From the NCBI GenBank assembly GCA_051453625.1, contig JBOZIK010000001.1, forward strand, positions 282,887,535 through 282,951,534: a stretch of 64,000 nucleotides of DNA, read 5' to 3'. The notes under the pieces are model-generated. The model saw only the letters and a list, made by a program, of their open reading frames with translations. It searched no databases and was not told where the DNA came from. Numbering within the stretch: position 1 is the first letter of the stretch; every line of letters starts with the position of its first letter. Made by a program: the position numbers and the translations under genes. This DNA comes from Welwitschia mirabilis (lineage: Eukaryota; Gnetophyta; Gnetopsida; Welwitschiales). Shown here piece by piece: positions 21,881 through 32,546 of the stretch.

Positions 21881-23369
21881 CCTAAAAAAGTAAGCTATTA
21901 ACTATATTATGAGCCAATTTAACTAAGATAAAACAGTATTAAAATAATGTAAATTGAGTTCCATTAAATCATGTAAGAAATAATATTTCAAACAGATAAC
22001 TGATATAAATGCCGAAAAAATTCCCTAAGGTTCCTACTTAAGCATGTCACTATATAATAAATGAATGTCATACACATACAGAAATCATAAAAGTGTAACT
22101 TTATTATATTATGAAATGAAAATGTGTATGCATATTACAAAAATAGTGATAATGGACTAATGTGACTAACTTAAGTAGTGCTATTCTCTAAATAGTGATG
22201 TATTAGTATCATCATAAGGGCAAAGGATAAGAGTAGATATAGCATTTTTTAAACGATCTAAAACATAGGTATGGGAATACTTTATAAGTGTGCTGTTGAA
22301 TCATGCAAGATAAAGTTCATGAATTCTCCATAAATTTATTCAATTAACGTAAAAAACTAATCTAAAAACCCATCAGAAATTTAGAATGTGAAACCTCAGA
22401 ATATGAAAATTTTATGCTTAAAATTATAAAATAACACTTAGAAAGGTGTCCTATTCCCCCCTCCCCCACTTTTTCTCCTTCAATCCACACCCTACCATAG
22501 GAGAAGCAAGACATCCTAAATTGCATCAAGGATAAAGGAAAAATTTCATGTCTATTATCATTGGGACGATAGATGTGGGACGATAGTCAATCAAATGAGC
22601 TGTTTAGAGGAAAAGTAAAACCAAAAAAATCCTAAAAACAAGCAAACAAAGAAAAACCAATAGAAAGAAAATAGAAAATAGGAAAAAAGTAAGGAAACAG
22701 CCTAGAAAACATCCTTGTGGTGGAGAAGGAAAGGTATGAAAGTAGAATGAAATTCGTTAAGTGGAAATAAGCAATGCTCAAATACTTCTTAAATATATCC
22801 AACCTCATGGCAAAGAAGAACTGGAACTCATCAGATCATGAAAACGTATTAAGAAAAAATAATAATCCTCTAAATAAATTATATAAAAGTATTAACAAGA
22901 AACTAGAAAATAATCAGATCCATAATATAATTCTAAAAAAGTATGGAAAATGACTTTGAAAACTCCAACAAAATAACTAAAGAAAAAGAAAATCAAAATG
23001 GACTACTAGGAACATGAAAAATATTGCTTTCGTATCCTACATTCTAACCTAATAAATTCTCTTGGTAATAATCATAAAATTACTTAATGAAATATGCATT
23101 ATAGTATGTAGTAATTATAAAGTACCACTCAATTAGGCAATGATTATGATGATGTATGTCTAATGTTAGCAAACAATGATAAGATAAAAAGCTGTTTAAA
23201 ATAAAAACTTACAAGCTATCATCTCAAAACAATACTAAAATTTGAAAAAGTAAAGTGATCATGTGAAAGTAATATAAATAAGTAACAATTAATCTAAAAA
23301 ACAAGCAATGCCTCTGATGATACCAGGGACGTCACTGATCTTGTAGCCTCTAAGTACATCTTTATTTTA
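21881..23369 (-). other. 3' noncoding region of copy 1d
   Basis: AT-rich, no ORF. It corresponds in position to 2745-4501. One TATCAT/ACGATA palindrome pair lies at 22553-22586. Confidence 0.6.
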
Positions 23370-23532
23370 CCATGATGAGGGAAGCTCAACCATTGTCAGA
23401 GGAGTAAGTACCTATGCAGCATGGCCAACTAACCCCTTAGTGGAGTTTTCACAGCTACCATATCACACTACCAAAGGCCTCTCTCAGGATTATTTACCCC
23501 AGTGCACTTGCGGTGGGATATCATGAGGGCCA
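23370..23532 (-). repeat. Post-integrase conserved block, copy 3
   Basis: Reverse-complement copy of the block at 2590-2744, with the core GGTAGCTGTGAAAACTCCAC. It is among the least decayed copies and lies about 400 bp beyond the IN tail. Confidence 0.8.
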
Positions 23533-23930
23533 TATTTTAAGATATAACATAAAAGAGTATGATCTCTTTTTTTCCCTCATTTAAAGATTCCATAAACCAC
23601 GTACTTATAAGGATAAACGTGAAGTAATGAGATTTATAACAAAGTAAGAACATGCAAAAACAACTAATTACTCACATCATTAAAAGAGAATAAAATAACC
23701 AAGACATCTTCCTTCTAAAAGGAAGTTCATATACATATGAATGTCTGAAGATTGGATGAAGCCAATCTTATCATTAAGAATGTCCAAGTAAAATATTACT
23801 AATTATGAAAACTTTATAAGTAAATACATATGTCAAGTTAAAAATATTTAAGTGATAAATGATATTTACCTAAGGAATGAGTTGAGAAAAAATTTAGATA
23901 ATGGCAAAAGGAAGGTCCTCCCCATAAGGA

Positions 23931-24780
23931 GACGCTTCCAAAACAAGTGCTTCTATCATGTTCAAGGTTTCATTAGGATATGACTCATAAATGTTTAACC
24001 CTTATCTATACTGAATTTCTCTAGTGTTTAAATCTAATATTTTAACTGAGCCATTTGAGTGTACGTTTTTTATAAGATAAGAACCTAATCATTTAGGAGT
24101 TAACTTGTTATGAAAAATGTGTACTCAAGTGTTATAAAGAAGGATAAGTTGACTAGGTTTAAACTGCTTATAAATAATCTTTTTATTATGTCTAAACTTG
24201 GCTTGAGTTTTATGAATGAGCTGATGATGTAAAGCATGAGTACATTTTTTATCTAAATGGTTGAGTTGGAATAATCTAATTTTAAGATTATCATTTAATT
24301 CTAAAGGTTAAGTTAATGGATGTATGGATAAGAATTATAGCAAACATCAACTAATAGAACACAAACTTTATCGTACACAAGTTCATATGATGAGAAACCT
24401 AAAGAGTTATGTCAAGTATTATGTTAGTTCCAAAAAATGTTATTAAGTTTATAGGACCATGTTTTTTAATTGACAAAGACTAATTTCTAAAGCATCTTTT
24501 TGATTTCTCTATTTGCATTTTTAGCTTGTCCATTAATTTGAGAATGATATGCACAAGCAATTCTATATCCAACACTAATGGATAAAATAAGTTTTTAAAA
24601 AAGATGATTAATGAAATGAGTTTCCTAATCACTAATGATAATTTGTGAAAAGCCAAATCATTGAAAGATATGAGTTTGAACAAAATTGTAAATAGTTCAG
24701 ACATCATTTTTAGTAGTAGAAATAGCTTCTACCCACTTAGTAACATAATACACAACTACAAAGATATAAGTTTTTTTATA
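23931..24780 (-). pseudogene. Integrase relic of copy 1d
   Basis: From the RNase H side: core start Y-I-F-V-V-V-Y-Y-V-T-K-W-V-E-A-I (24690-24770; the catalytic Asp of V-D-Y-V has become Tyr), then A-C-A-Y-H-S-Q-I-N-G-Q-A near 24510-24560, and the C-terminal tail H-S-N-G-S-V-K-I-L-D-L-N-T-R-E-I-Q at 24000-24110. The tail continues with Y-P-N-E-T-L-N-M-I-E-A-L-V-L-E. The N-terminal zinc domain is missing: the RNase H end runs straight into the core. Confidence 0.75.
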
Positions 24781-25110
24781 GAAATGTTTTCTAGCCTTAT
24801 CAATGATGGTAACATTAAATTCTTATATAAGAAAGATCCACCTAATAAGTCTAGCACTAGGATGTTTTTTAGCCATGAGATAGCAGATGGCTACATGATC
24901 TATGTGAATATTAATGTGAAAACCAAGGAGATAATGTCGAAGATGATCTAAGCAAAAGATAATGGAAAAAATTTATTTCTCAATAGTAGTGTAGTTAGAT
25001 TGGGCTTGGGACAAAGTTTTACTAATATAATATATGACATTGAAACAATTTTCATACTTTTAACTAAAAATCCCCCCTACAGTAATGTTGCTTACATCAT
25101 ACATATGTTC
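24780..25110 (-). pseudogene. RNase H relic of copy 1d
   Basis: Minus strand shows Y-Y-I-S-K-T-L-S-Q-A-Q-S-N-Y-T-T-I-E-K (about 24960-25030), then H-Y-L-L-G-F-H-I-N-I-H-I-D-H-V-A-I and R-L-I-R-W-I-F, ending E-F-N-V-T-I-I-D-K. These are the standard landmarks of Ty3/gypsy RNase H, including the conserved I-D-H. Stops occur between them. Plus-strand ORFs at 24661-24951 and 25000-25194 are shadows. Confidence 0.8.
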
Positions 25111-26190
25111 AAAGTCTTTACTCTAATTAGGACCTATGATAATAGGTTTAAAAAAAATGTTTTCTTTGAGGGTTTCAAATGTAATTTGGCATGAATTATT
25201 CCAATCTAATTTAACATCTTTTTCAAGTAAGGAATGGAGNNNNNNNNNNNNNNNNNNNNNNNNNNNNNNNNNNNNNNNNNNNNNNNNNNNNNNNNNNNNN
25301 NNNNNNNNNNNNNNNNNNNNNNNNNNNNNNNNNNNNNNNTGGCATGATTTATTCCAATCTAATTTAACATCTTTTTCAAGTAAGGAATGGAGAAGTTTAT
25401 AAATTCTATCATAATTATGAATGAATCATTGATAAAAACCATTATAACCAAGAAAAGATCTAACTTATTTGACATTAGTTGGAGGGCTAACGTTTTTAAT
25501 GATATTAACTTTTGTGGGATCCATTCTAAACCCTTCTTTTGAAATGTGATGGCCTAAAACAATTCCATGTTGGACAAGGATAAAACTCTTTTCTTAACTC
25601 AAATGTAAGCCACTCTCAATACATCGATCTAGAAATTTTTCTAATCTCTCTATAGTTTATTCAAATGTATCATCAAAATTGGATAACTCATTCATGAAAA
25701 TTTTAATAGAATCTTCTATTATATCAAAAATGATCTCTATCATGATTTGTTGAAAGGTTATAGGGGCATTGCAAAGTCTAAAGGCATTTATCTAAAAGCA
25801 AAGGTTACAAAGTTTGAGGTGAAAGTGGTTTTAGCTTAGTCCTCACTTGCTATACAAATTTGATTATAGCCACTCTACCCATCAAGGAAACAATAGTAGA
25901 CATGACCTTGAATTCTATTAAGTACTTAATTAAGAAAGGATAAAGGGAAATAATCCTTTTTAGTAACCTCATTAAGTTTTCTAAAATTGATGCACATTCT
26001 CCATTTTCTCTTCTTCTTTAGAACTACTATTAAAGGACTAACCCACTCACTATTGGATATGGCATATATAATTCTGGCATCTATACATTTAATGATTTTA
26101 TCTTTAATGATTTGTTTAAGATTCGGGTTAAGTCTTCTTCAGAGCTACCTAATAGGTTTAACATTATCTTCAAAGTAAAACTTCTATTAA
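25110..26190 (-). pseudogene. Reverse transcriptase relic of copy 1d
   Basis: The N-terminal half is very clear on the minus strand: R-R-L-N-P-N-L-K near 26130, W-V-S-P-L-I-V-V-L-K-K-K, W-R-M-C-I-N-F-R-K-L-N-E, Y-Y-C-F-L-D-G-x-S-G-Y-N-Q and F-A-F-R-x-M-P-L (25770-26060). The Athila-typical insert before W-R-V-C is absent. The C-terminal half is interrupted by a 100-N gap with overlapping flanks (25187-25392). Stops are numerous. Confidence 0.8.
25187..25392. other. 100-N gap (25240-25339) flanked by a duplicated 53-bp end
   Basis: The 53 bp before the gap (25187-25239) recur immediately after it (25340-25392) with one mismatch. This is the signature of two contig ends that overlap but were not merged. 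Confidence 0.85.
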
Positions 26191-27240
26191 ACTATGGAAA
26201 GAGGAATGGCAACTAAATCTTTATGTATCTAGGTAAAGGTATTTTCTTTTAAAATTAAGAGTAAGATCAAGTTTGATTCTTGTTAAGAAGCTAGAAGATT
26301 ACTAATTATTAGAGGTTTTAATTAATTTTCATAAAGAAAAATATATTTTAATCCTTAGGATAATTTCTTAAGTTCAAGAATGGTATTTTGGGTTGTTGTC
26401 CCATCTATCATGGGGATAACATACATGGGATGACACTCCTTAAAAAGTTTTCTATCAAATAAAGATTTCCATTCTATGTGTTCTTCATCTTTAAACTTAA
26501 CACAGAGTGTTTCAATAGGGTTATCATACAAAGTTAGTTCATGTAGCACGATTAATCTCTCTTCAATTGATCAATGTTGTAAAAACAAGGTTGGTTTCAA
26601 TTCATCTTCAAAGTTAAACTTAGTTTCTTTTTATTTCTCAATAGCATCAAAAAACTCTAATGGTAACCATTTTATTGTCAAAATGGTATCTCATCATCCC
26701 AGGTCGATGATACAATGGACAGTTGCACAAAAGGCTCTTTCTAAAATGAGTTGTTATTCTCCATCATGTTCTATCTCAATTATGACAATATCGATGGGGT
26801 AAAAAGCTTCCTCAATTTAGATAACTAGGTCTTTGATAATTCCTAATGGTTTCTTGATTGAGGTATCAGCTAATATTANNNNNNNNNNNNNNNNNNNNNN
26901 NNNNNNNNNNNNNNNNNNNNNNNNNNNNNNNNNNNNNNNNNNNNNNNNNNNNNNNNNNNNNNNNNNNNNNNNNNNNNNTTTAGATAACTAGGTCTTTGAT
27001 AATTCCTAATGGTTTCTTGATTGAGGTATCAGCTAATAGTAAGATGATCAGTATAGGTTTAACTTTGTTTTCTAACCCAAGTCTTTTACACATGTGGAGA
27101 GCTATAATGTTTAACACTTAATTCTATGTCAATTAAAGCTTTTTGAATTCTTTTATTTCCTTTTAAGGTAACACTTACAGTTGCAGTCTTAGGGTCTTTG
27201 AATTTAGGACATTTTTTCATGACTAAGTTGAAAAGAGACT
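26190..27240 (-). pseudogene. Protease and PR-RT linker relic of copy 1d
   Basis: Minus strand: C-P-K-F-K-D-P-K-T-A-T-V-S-V near 27190-27230, the active site A-L-I-D-I-E-L-S-V (27130-27160; D-I-G-A-S decayed to D-I-E-L-S), then L-A-D-T-S-I-K-K-P-L-G-I-I-K and a flap-like C-A-T-V-H-C-I-I-D-L. The linker includes a 64-codon open stretch (26355-26549) and H-K-D-L-V-A-I-P near 26215, then leads into RT. A 100-N gap with overlapping flanks lies inside. The plus-strand ORF 26476-26802 is a shadow. Confidence 0.75.
26816..27041. other. 100-N gap (26879-26978) flanked by a duplicated 63-bp end
   Basis: 26816-26878 and 26979-27041 are identical except for one base near the right end. As at 25187-25392, these look like unmerged overlapping contig ends rather than a biological duplication. 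Confidence 0.85.
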
Positions 27241-27782
27241 AAGCAAGAAAAACTTTGCTAGGAATGATATGTTTTTGTTTTATTTTTACTAAATCCTTCC
27301 ATAACTTATAATATTTAGGATTTTCTTGTAAGAGTTTCCAAAAGGATAGGTTGATGTTTACTCCTTGCTTCAAGGCTTTTAGATGTTCATCAAAGGTAGG
27401 ATTTATATTTAATTAATCAAGCTAAGGAATGGATGATTTCTTTCCTTTGTTTTCTTGTAAAGTATTTTTAGTGAGGCTTTATTAGGTGATGTTGATGGAA
27501 GGTTGTATGAATCTAAAGTTTTTACATCATCTTCCTCATTTATTTCATAATTTTTTAACATTTAAAACCTCATGGGTAGGAGGTGTTATATCCTTTTCAC
27601 TTCTTATTACTATTTTCATCTCTCTTAACTTCATTTGTGTTGGGTACTAGTTGAGATTCAAGAGATCCTTGTAGTCTTTGGTTGACAAGCATTGTTTATT
27701 GAAGCATATTTACTAAGTTCTCAATGTTACTATTAATTTTCTCTTGTACTTTTCCCATCTATTTTATAGATTCTCTAAGTAG
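27241..27782 (-). pseudogene. gag-PR linker relic of copy 1d
   Basis: Minus strand contains L-N-I-N-P-T-F-D-E-H-L-K-A-L-K and W-K-L-L-Q-E-N-P-K-Y-Y-K-L-W-K, aligning with the start of the window (L-N-T-N-P-M-F-N-E-D-L-K). This match is the main evidence that copy 1a and copy 1d are one family. Confidence 0.65.
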
Positions 27783-28672
27783 NNNNNNNNNNNNNNNNNN
27801 NNNNNNNNNNNNNNNNNNNNNNNNNNNNNNNNNNNNNNNNNNNNNNNNNNNNNNNNNNNNNNNNNNNNNNNNNNNNNNNNNNNNNNNNNNNNNNNNNNNN
27901 NNNNNNNNNNNNNNNNNNNNNNNNNNNNNNNNNNNNNNNNNNNNNNNNNNNNNNNNNNNNNNNNNNNNNNNNNNNNNNNNNNNNNNNNNNNNNNNNNNNN
28001 NNNNNNNNNNNNNNNNNNNNNNNNNNNNNNNNNNNNNNNNNNNNNNNNNNNNNNNNNNNNNNNNNNNNNNNNNNNNNNNNNNNNNNNNNNNNNNNNNNNN
28101 NNNNNNNNNNNNNNNNNNNNNNNNNNNNNNNNNNNNNNNNNNNNNNNNNNNNNNNNNNNNNNNNNNNNNNNNNNNNNNNNNNNNNNNNNNNNNNNNNNNN
28201 NNNNNNNNNNNNNNNNNNNNNNNNNNNNNNNNNNNNNNNNNNNNNNNNNNNNNNNNNNNNNNNNNNNNNNNNNNNNNNNNNNNNNNNNNNNNNNNNNNNN
28301 NNNNNNNNNNNNNNNNNNNNNNNNNNNNNNNNNNNNNNNNNNNNNNNNNNNNNNNNNNNNNNNNNNNNNNNNNNNNNNNNNNNNNNNNNNNNNNNNNNNN
28401 NNNNNNNNNNNNNNNNNNNNNNNNNNNNNNNNNNNNNNNNNNNNNNNNNNNNNNNNNNNNNNNNNNNNNNNNNNNNNNNNNNNNNNNNNNNNNNNNNNNN
28501 NNNNNNNNNNNNNNNNNNNNNNNNNNNNNNNNNNNNNNNNNNNNNNNNNNNNNNNNNNNNNNNNNNNNNNNNNNNNNNNNNNNNNNNNNNNNNNNNNNNN
28601 NNNNNNNNNNNNNNNNNNNNNNNNNNNNNNNNNNNNNNNNNNNNNNNNNNNNNNNNNNNNNNNNNNNNNNNN
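27783..28672. other. Assembly gap (890 N) inside gag of copy 1d
   Basis: Lies between the gag capsid part and the gag-PR linker. No intact sister copy is available in this window to test its size. Confidence 0.95.
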
Positions 28673-29831
28673 ACAAGTTGGAAACAAAAGGCATTCTTTT
28701 ATTGGATGAGAGTTATCTTCACAAATTTTACAACTTGAAGTTGAGTTTTTATTTTTTTACTACTTTTGTATTAATGATCATTTATGTATACTTCTCTAAA
28801 GTAGTAATAAAATCTTACATAAGGTTGATTTATTCCTCTATTTCTTCTTTTTTTTCATGTTTAACTTCCTTTAAATCCTTCAAGATTTGGCCTACAGTTC
28901 CATTTTCTTTAGTGGGTTTAGGCCAGGTTTAGCTTATTTCTATAATATTTTCCAATACACTCCATGATTCTTCTAAGACTAGATTTAACAAGTTTCCTCC
29001 ACAAGAAAAATATATAAGTTATTTAGTTAAAGCATTCAATCCACTGTGAAAATAATCTACTAGCTCTTCTTTATGAAATTCATTAATAGGGTTAAAATGA
29101 CTAGCAATTATAAAACATTCATAAGTTATTTCATAATCCTCATGAGGTTGTTGTTAAAATTTAATTACTTCTTTTCTTATCTTTCTCATAAAATTCCCAC
29201 CCAAAAATCATTTAATAAATACTTTTTATACTTTTATGTGAAATAGTTTTAAGCCAAACTTTTGTTCTTCCTCTAAGTGTGACTGGAAAAATAATCATAT
29301 AGGTACAGTCCCTAATATGTTTCTTTTCATTTCCCTAGGTAAGTACAAGTTGTTCAATATTAGCCAAATATTAAAAGGTATCTTCCTCTAATTCCCTTAA
29401 AGAGTTAGATAAGCACTTAAATTTCTTAATTCTACATCATCTTCGGGAGGTAAATTAAAAGGATTTTGAATTTCACATTTCCTATTAGCAATTAAATCTC
29501 TAAGAGTAACATTTACATTTAAGGAAGAAATTCCTATTATGATTATAGTATTAGACGAAGTAATTTAGTTTTATTTTTGTAAATATTTTGATACATTCGA
29601 CATATTCAAAAAAGAAACAATATGATCTACTTCTATACTGTAATTTTCTTTTGTAAAATCTGATTATGAACTAATAAAAGTAGAAAAATCTTCTTCTTTA
29701 ATTTTGAACATTTACATATCTAGGGTGTGCGTACCTAGATTTGGTTTGAATTTGAATAATTCTTCTCTGATGTTTTCTTTGATTAGGTTTTGTTCTCTTT
29801 GATATTTTGTCTTACTACTAGAATTTACCAT
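28673..29831 (-). pseudogene. gag relic of copy 1d
   Basis: The ATG on the minus strand at 29831 starts M-V-N-S-S-S-K-T-K-Y-Q-R-E-Q-N-L-I-K-E, matching the decayed copy near 19950. Further on, N-P-F-N-L-P-P-E-D-D-V-E-L-R-N-L-S is seen at 29400-29470. The capsid region has I-R-K-E-V-I-K-F, H-E-D-Y-E-I-T-Y-E-C-F and E-L-V-D-Y-F-H-S-G-L (29040-29180), the landmarks of the plant retrotransposon gag domain. Stops break the frame repeatedly. Confidence 0.75.
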
Positions 29832-29884
29832 GCCCTACATGCTCAAGCAACAAATAGAAAACTAAAATAAAAAATAACAGACCT

Positions 29885-30260
29885 TCATCCATCTTATTAT
29901 GGAAATGATAAGAAGAATGATGATTATAGTAATAGAAATTAGAAACTACAAAGATTTATTAAAAGTAAAAACTATCATCTAGACTATCATGGGGACGACA
30001 GATAAAATGGTAATTTATTTAAACTTGCATAAAAAGAAATTTGTGAAATGTAAAAAAAACTATCCGAAAAGTAGACTATCATCCTACTTTTCATGAGGAT
30101 GACAGAGAAGATAATAGTATTTTTATTACTGAACTAAAAACAAAAGAAAAATTGCAAAAATAAAAACTAATTTTAAAATTTCAAAACTTTCATGCCCAGT
30201 TTCATTGGGATGACAGAGAGAATGACAGGATCCCTAAAAAATTATGGAAAATAAAATTTT
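29885..30260 (-). repeat. Leader tandem repeats of copy 1d
   Basis: Four degenerate units of about 90-112 bp, each with a palindrome of the type TGTCAT-N4-ATGACA (29894, 29984, 30088, 30200). The second leader at 20090-20420 has the same arrangement. No ORF. Confidence 0.6.
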
Positions 30261-30374
30261 ATGAAAATAAACATACTTTAAACTAAACTATAAATATAGT
30301 ATTAATTCAAATAAATAATCTAAACAAAAGATTTAAAATACTTATTTGGTTAATGACAATTCTCTAGCTCCTTA

Positions 30375-30401
30375 CAGCCTTCTTCAAAAATGGCACCAAA
30401 A
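30375..30401 (-). other. Primer-binding site of copy 1d
   Basis: Reverse complement TTTTGGTGCCATTTTTGAAG followed by AAGGC, directly after the LTR end at 30402. It is a decayed TGGCGCC-type site like that at 20530-20557. Confidence 0.65.
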
Positions 30402-31597
30402 TGTTGCAGTGTGAATTTATGCAATTTTAAAGTTTTTTAGGTAAACCTGTAAATCAAATAACTTGCAAAAAACACACACTAGTGTGGATGAGAGTTCACT
30501 TGAATGTCATAATCTCAACGAAGACACTAGGCTAAGAGTTAAAGAATTAATTTCCAAGATATTTTTGTCTTTAATCTTATAATAATAGAAAGTAAATAAA
30601 TAAGTAAATGAAATGCAAGTGAATAGAAATAAAATAGAAATGGAAATGGAATGAACTTCTCTTGATCCCTAATCTTTCTATTACAAGAACTAGATTATCT
30701 ATAATTTATATCAATTAAGAAAAGTATTTAACTAGTTCTTAACCAACATGAACTATGAGATCTACCAAGTAGAATATAGAATGCAATGTGAAATAGAATG
30801 GAATAGCAATGCAAATATAGTACTAACTTGAGTCAAACTTAACAAAGGTTGCCCTTATGATCTAGATAAATCATAGAATTATCACTGTAAGCTATGATCA
30901 ATGTAAACCATAAGGAACATAATAGAATTAAAATGGAAATAGTAATTGTATTGATTCAAAGAGTAATTAGATTAAATTCAATAACTTTACATCCACTCAC
31001 AACAAAATAGGAGCTCCTCAATGGAAGAAACTTAGACTAACACCAAGGGAACTCCTTTCTGTAGTCACTACATGGATCTCTTATCCTTTATTCTTCTGTC
31101 ACAAGTATATTAGGTACAAAATATGGAAACAGAAATGAAGAAGGGGAAGGGTATTTATAGTTTTATAATAAGGTCATAGAAACTTAATCTTAGAAGTTAG
31201 AAAATAAAATCTAACAACCCAAATAGGTTGATTTAACACATGATAAAGATAATTCTTTCTGATCATAGAGAAATATCTATCATCCTAACTATCATTGGGA
31301 TGACAGAGGACCATCACTAAACATTAAAAGATACATCCTTATCCTTATGCCCTACTATTATCCCTGTATCTTCTCAATCTTCAAAAGTAAGTAAGTCTCT
31401 TGCATGTTGAATTCTTATTTCAAGTATGCAAGGTTAGAATAACCTTGAGAAACCTCCAAATATGCTAAAATTTACATGTTTCATTGTTTATCCTATTAGA
31501 TCTTCATAATCATCAGTATAGCATTCAAAGCTATGTAAATGTTCTGCAAAAGCACTTAAAATACACCATCAAGTTCCTACAAATTGGCATTATAACA
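30402..31597 (-). repeat. LTR3 (5' LTR) of copy 1d
   Basis: 1196 bp with TG...CA ends (plus-strand TGTTGCAGTG ... CATTATAACA), followed by ATAAC. Internal palindrome at 31289-31305. The LTR is recognisably related to the LTRs of copies 1a-1c. Confidence 0.85.
31151..31168 (-). promoter_or_regulatory. Core promoter TATA box in LTR3
   Basis: Minus strand reads TTATAAAACTATAAATACCC, followed by a CT-rich stretch, about 430 bp from the LTR 5' end. This is a standard place for the U3 promoter. Confidence 0.6.
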
Positions 31598-31602
31598 ATA
31601 AC
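31598..31602 (+). repeat. Right target-site duplication of insertion 1d (ATAAC)
   Basis: Exact copy of 18796-18800. Confidence 0.85.
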
Positions 31603-32500
31603 TCCATCATGTTGATAATTAATAGAGTAGCTAAATTAGTACATTTCATTCTGGTTAAGTCTACTTGTGATGCTAAGGATATAGCTAAAGTATATATTTA
31701 AAATTTTATTCAGTTACATGGTATGCCTTTATTAATTACCTCTATTAGATATTTAAAATTTACTTTTAAGTTTTGGTAAGAATTACAAATGGGTTTAGGA
31801 GCCAAGTTAAATATGAGTACTATATTTCATCCTTAAATAAATGATCATGCAAAAAGAGTTAATCAAATTTTAGAAGATCTTCTTAGAGCATGTATTTTAG
31901 ATGATCCCAAAAGTTGGAATGAGTATCTACTATTGGTAGAATTTACATATAATAATAGTTATTAGACTTCAATTAAAATGTATTTATTAAAGCCCTATAT
32001 GGTAGAAAATGCAGAGCATCCACTTCATGAAGAAAATCTGAAGAAAAATGCATGCGAACTATTGAAAAAGAAATATTGAGTTCAAAATAGGTGATCATGT
32101 ATTTCTTAAAATGTGATCAATGAAATTAGTAATGAGAGAAGTTAAGAGATCAAAATTAGCTTCTAGATTCATTTGATCATTTAAAATATTAAAGAGAATT
32201 AGACCTGTTACATAAACTTGCTTTACCTCCTCAATTATTACCCATGCATAATTTTTTCCATGTAAGTATGCTAAGGAATTATATTGCAAATACTTCTTAT
32301 GTATTAAATCAATCTCACATTTAAGTGAAACTAGATTGTTCAACTATAGAGAAGCTGAAAGTAGTGCTAGACCAATGAATTAAAATTTACAAAATAGAAA
32401 CATATATCAAGTGAAGATAAAATAGAGTAATGATAATGTTGATAATATCCAAATATTTCTAAATTTCATAATATATAGCTAGATGTTTTTAATCTCATTA
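31603..32500 (+). pseudogene. Integrase core and chromodomain-like tail of element 2
   Basis: Directly continues the interrupted integrase: S-I-M-L-I-I-N-R-V-A-K-L-V-H-F-I at 31603 corresponds to the V-D-R-L-T-K-S-A-H-F core, with the catalytic Asp now Asn. Later landmarks are T-A-F-H-P-x-x-N-D-like sequence near 31825, W-N-E-Y-L-L-L-V-E-F-T-Y-N-N-S near 31917, and K-I-G-D-H-V-F-L-K-M at 32079. The tail around 32345-32470 (P-M-N ... R-N-I-Y-Q-V-K-I-K-x-S-N) resembles a chromovirus chromodomain. The minus-strand ORF 32095-32343 is a shadow. Confidence 0.75.
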
Positions 32501-32530
32501 TATATCTTAATTCATAGTAGTAAATCAGTC

Positions 32531-32546
32531 TAAGTAGGGAAGGAGG
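32531..32546 (+). other. Polypurine tract of element 2
   Basis: TAAGTAGGGAAGGAGG just before the 3' LTR start TCATATC, in the usual position after the chromodomain. Confidence 0.65.

Larger units (their letters stand above)
18801..31597 (-). mobile_element. Family-1 element copy 1d, inserted in chromovirus integrase
   Basis: A minus-strand Athila-like element of about 12.8 kb flanked by ATAAC. From its 5' end: LTR3 (30402-31597), PBS (30375-30401), leader with tandem repeats, gag (28673-29831), PR (26560-27240), RT (25110-26190), RNase H (24780-25110), IN (23931-24780), post-IN block, PPT, LTR2 (20558-21854), a second PBS and leader (19090-20557), a gap, and LTR1 fragment (18801-18989). Three LTRs with two internal regions inside one target-site duplication indicate a tandem structure. 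Confidence 0.8.

Noticed and set aside
24661-24951. 96-codon plus-strand ORF
   Set aside because: It is antisense to the clear RNase H and integrase relics of copy 1d.
26476-26802. 108-codon serine-rich plus-strand ORF
   Set aside because: It is antisense to the protease and PR-RT linker on the minus strand.
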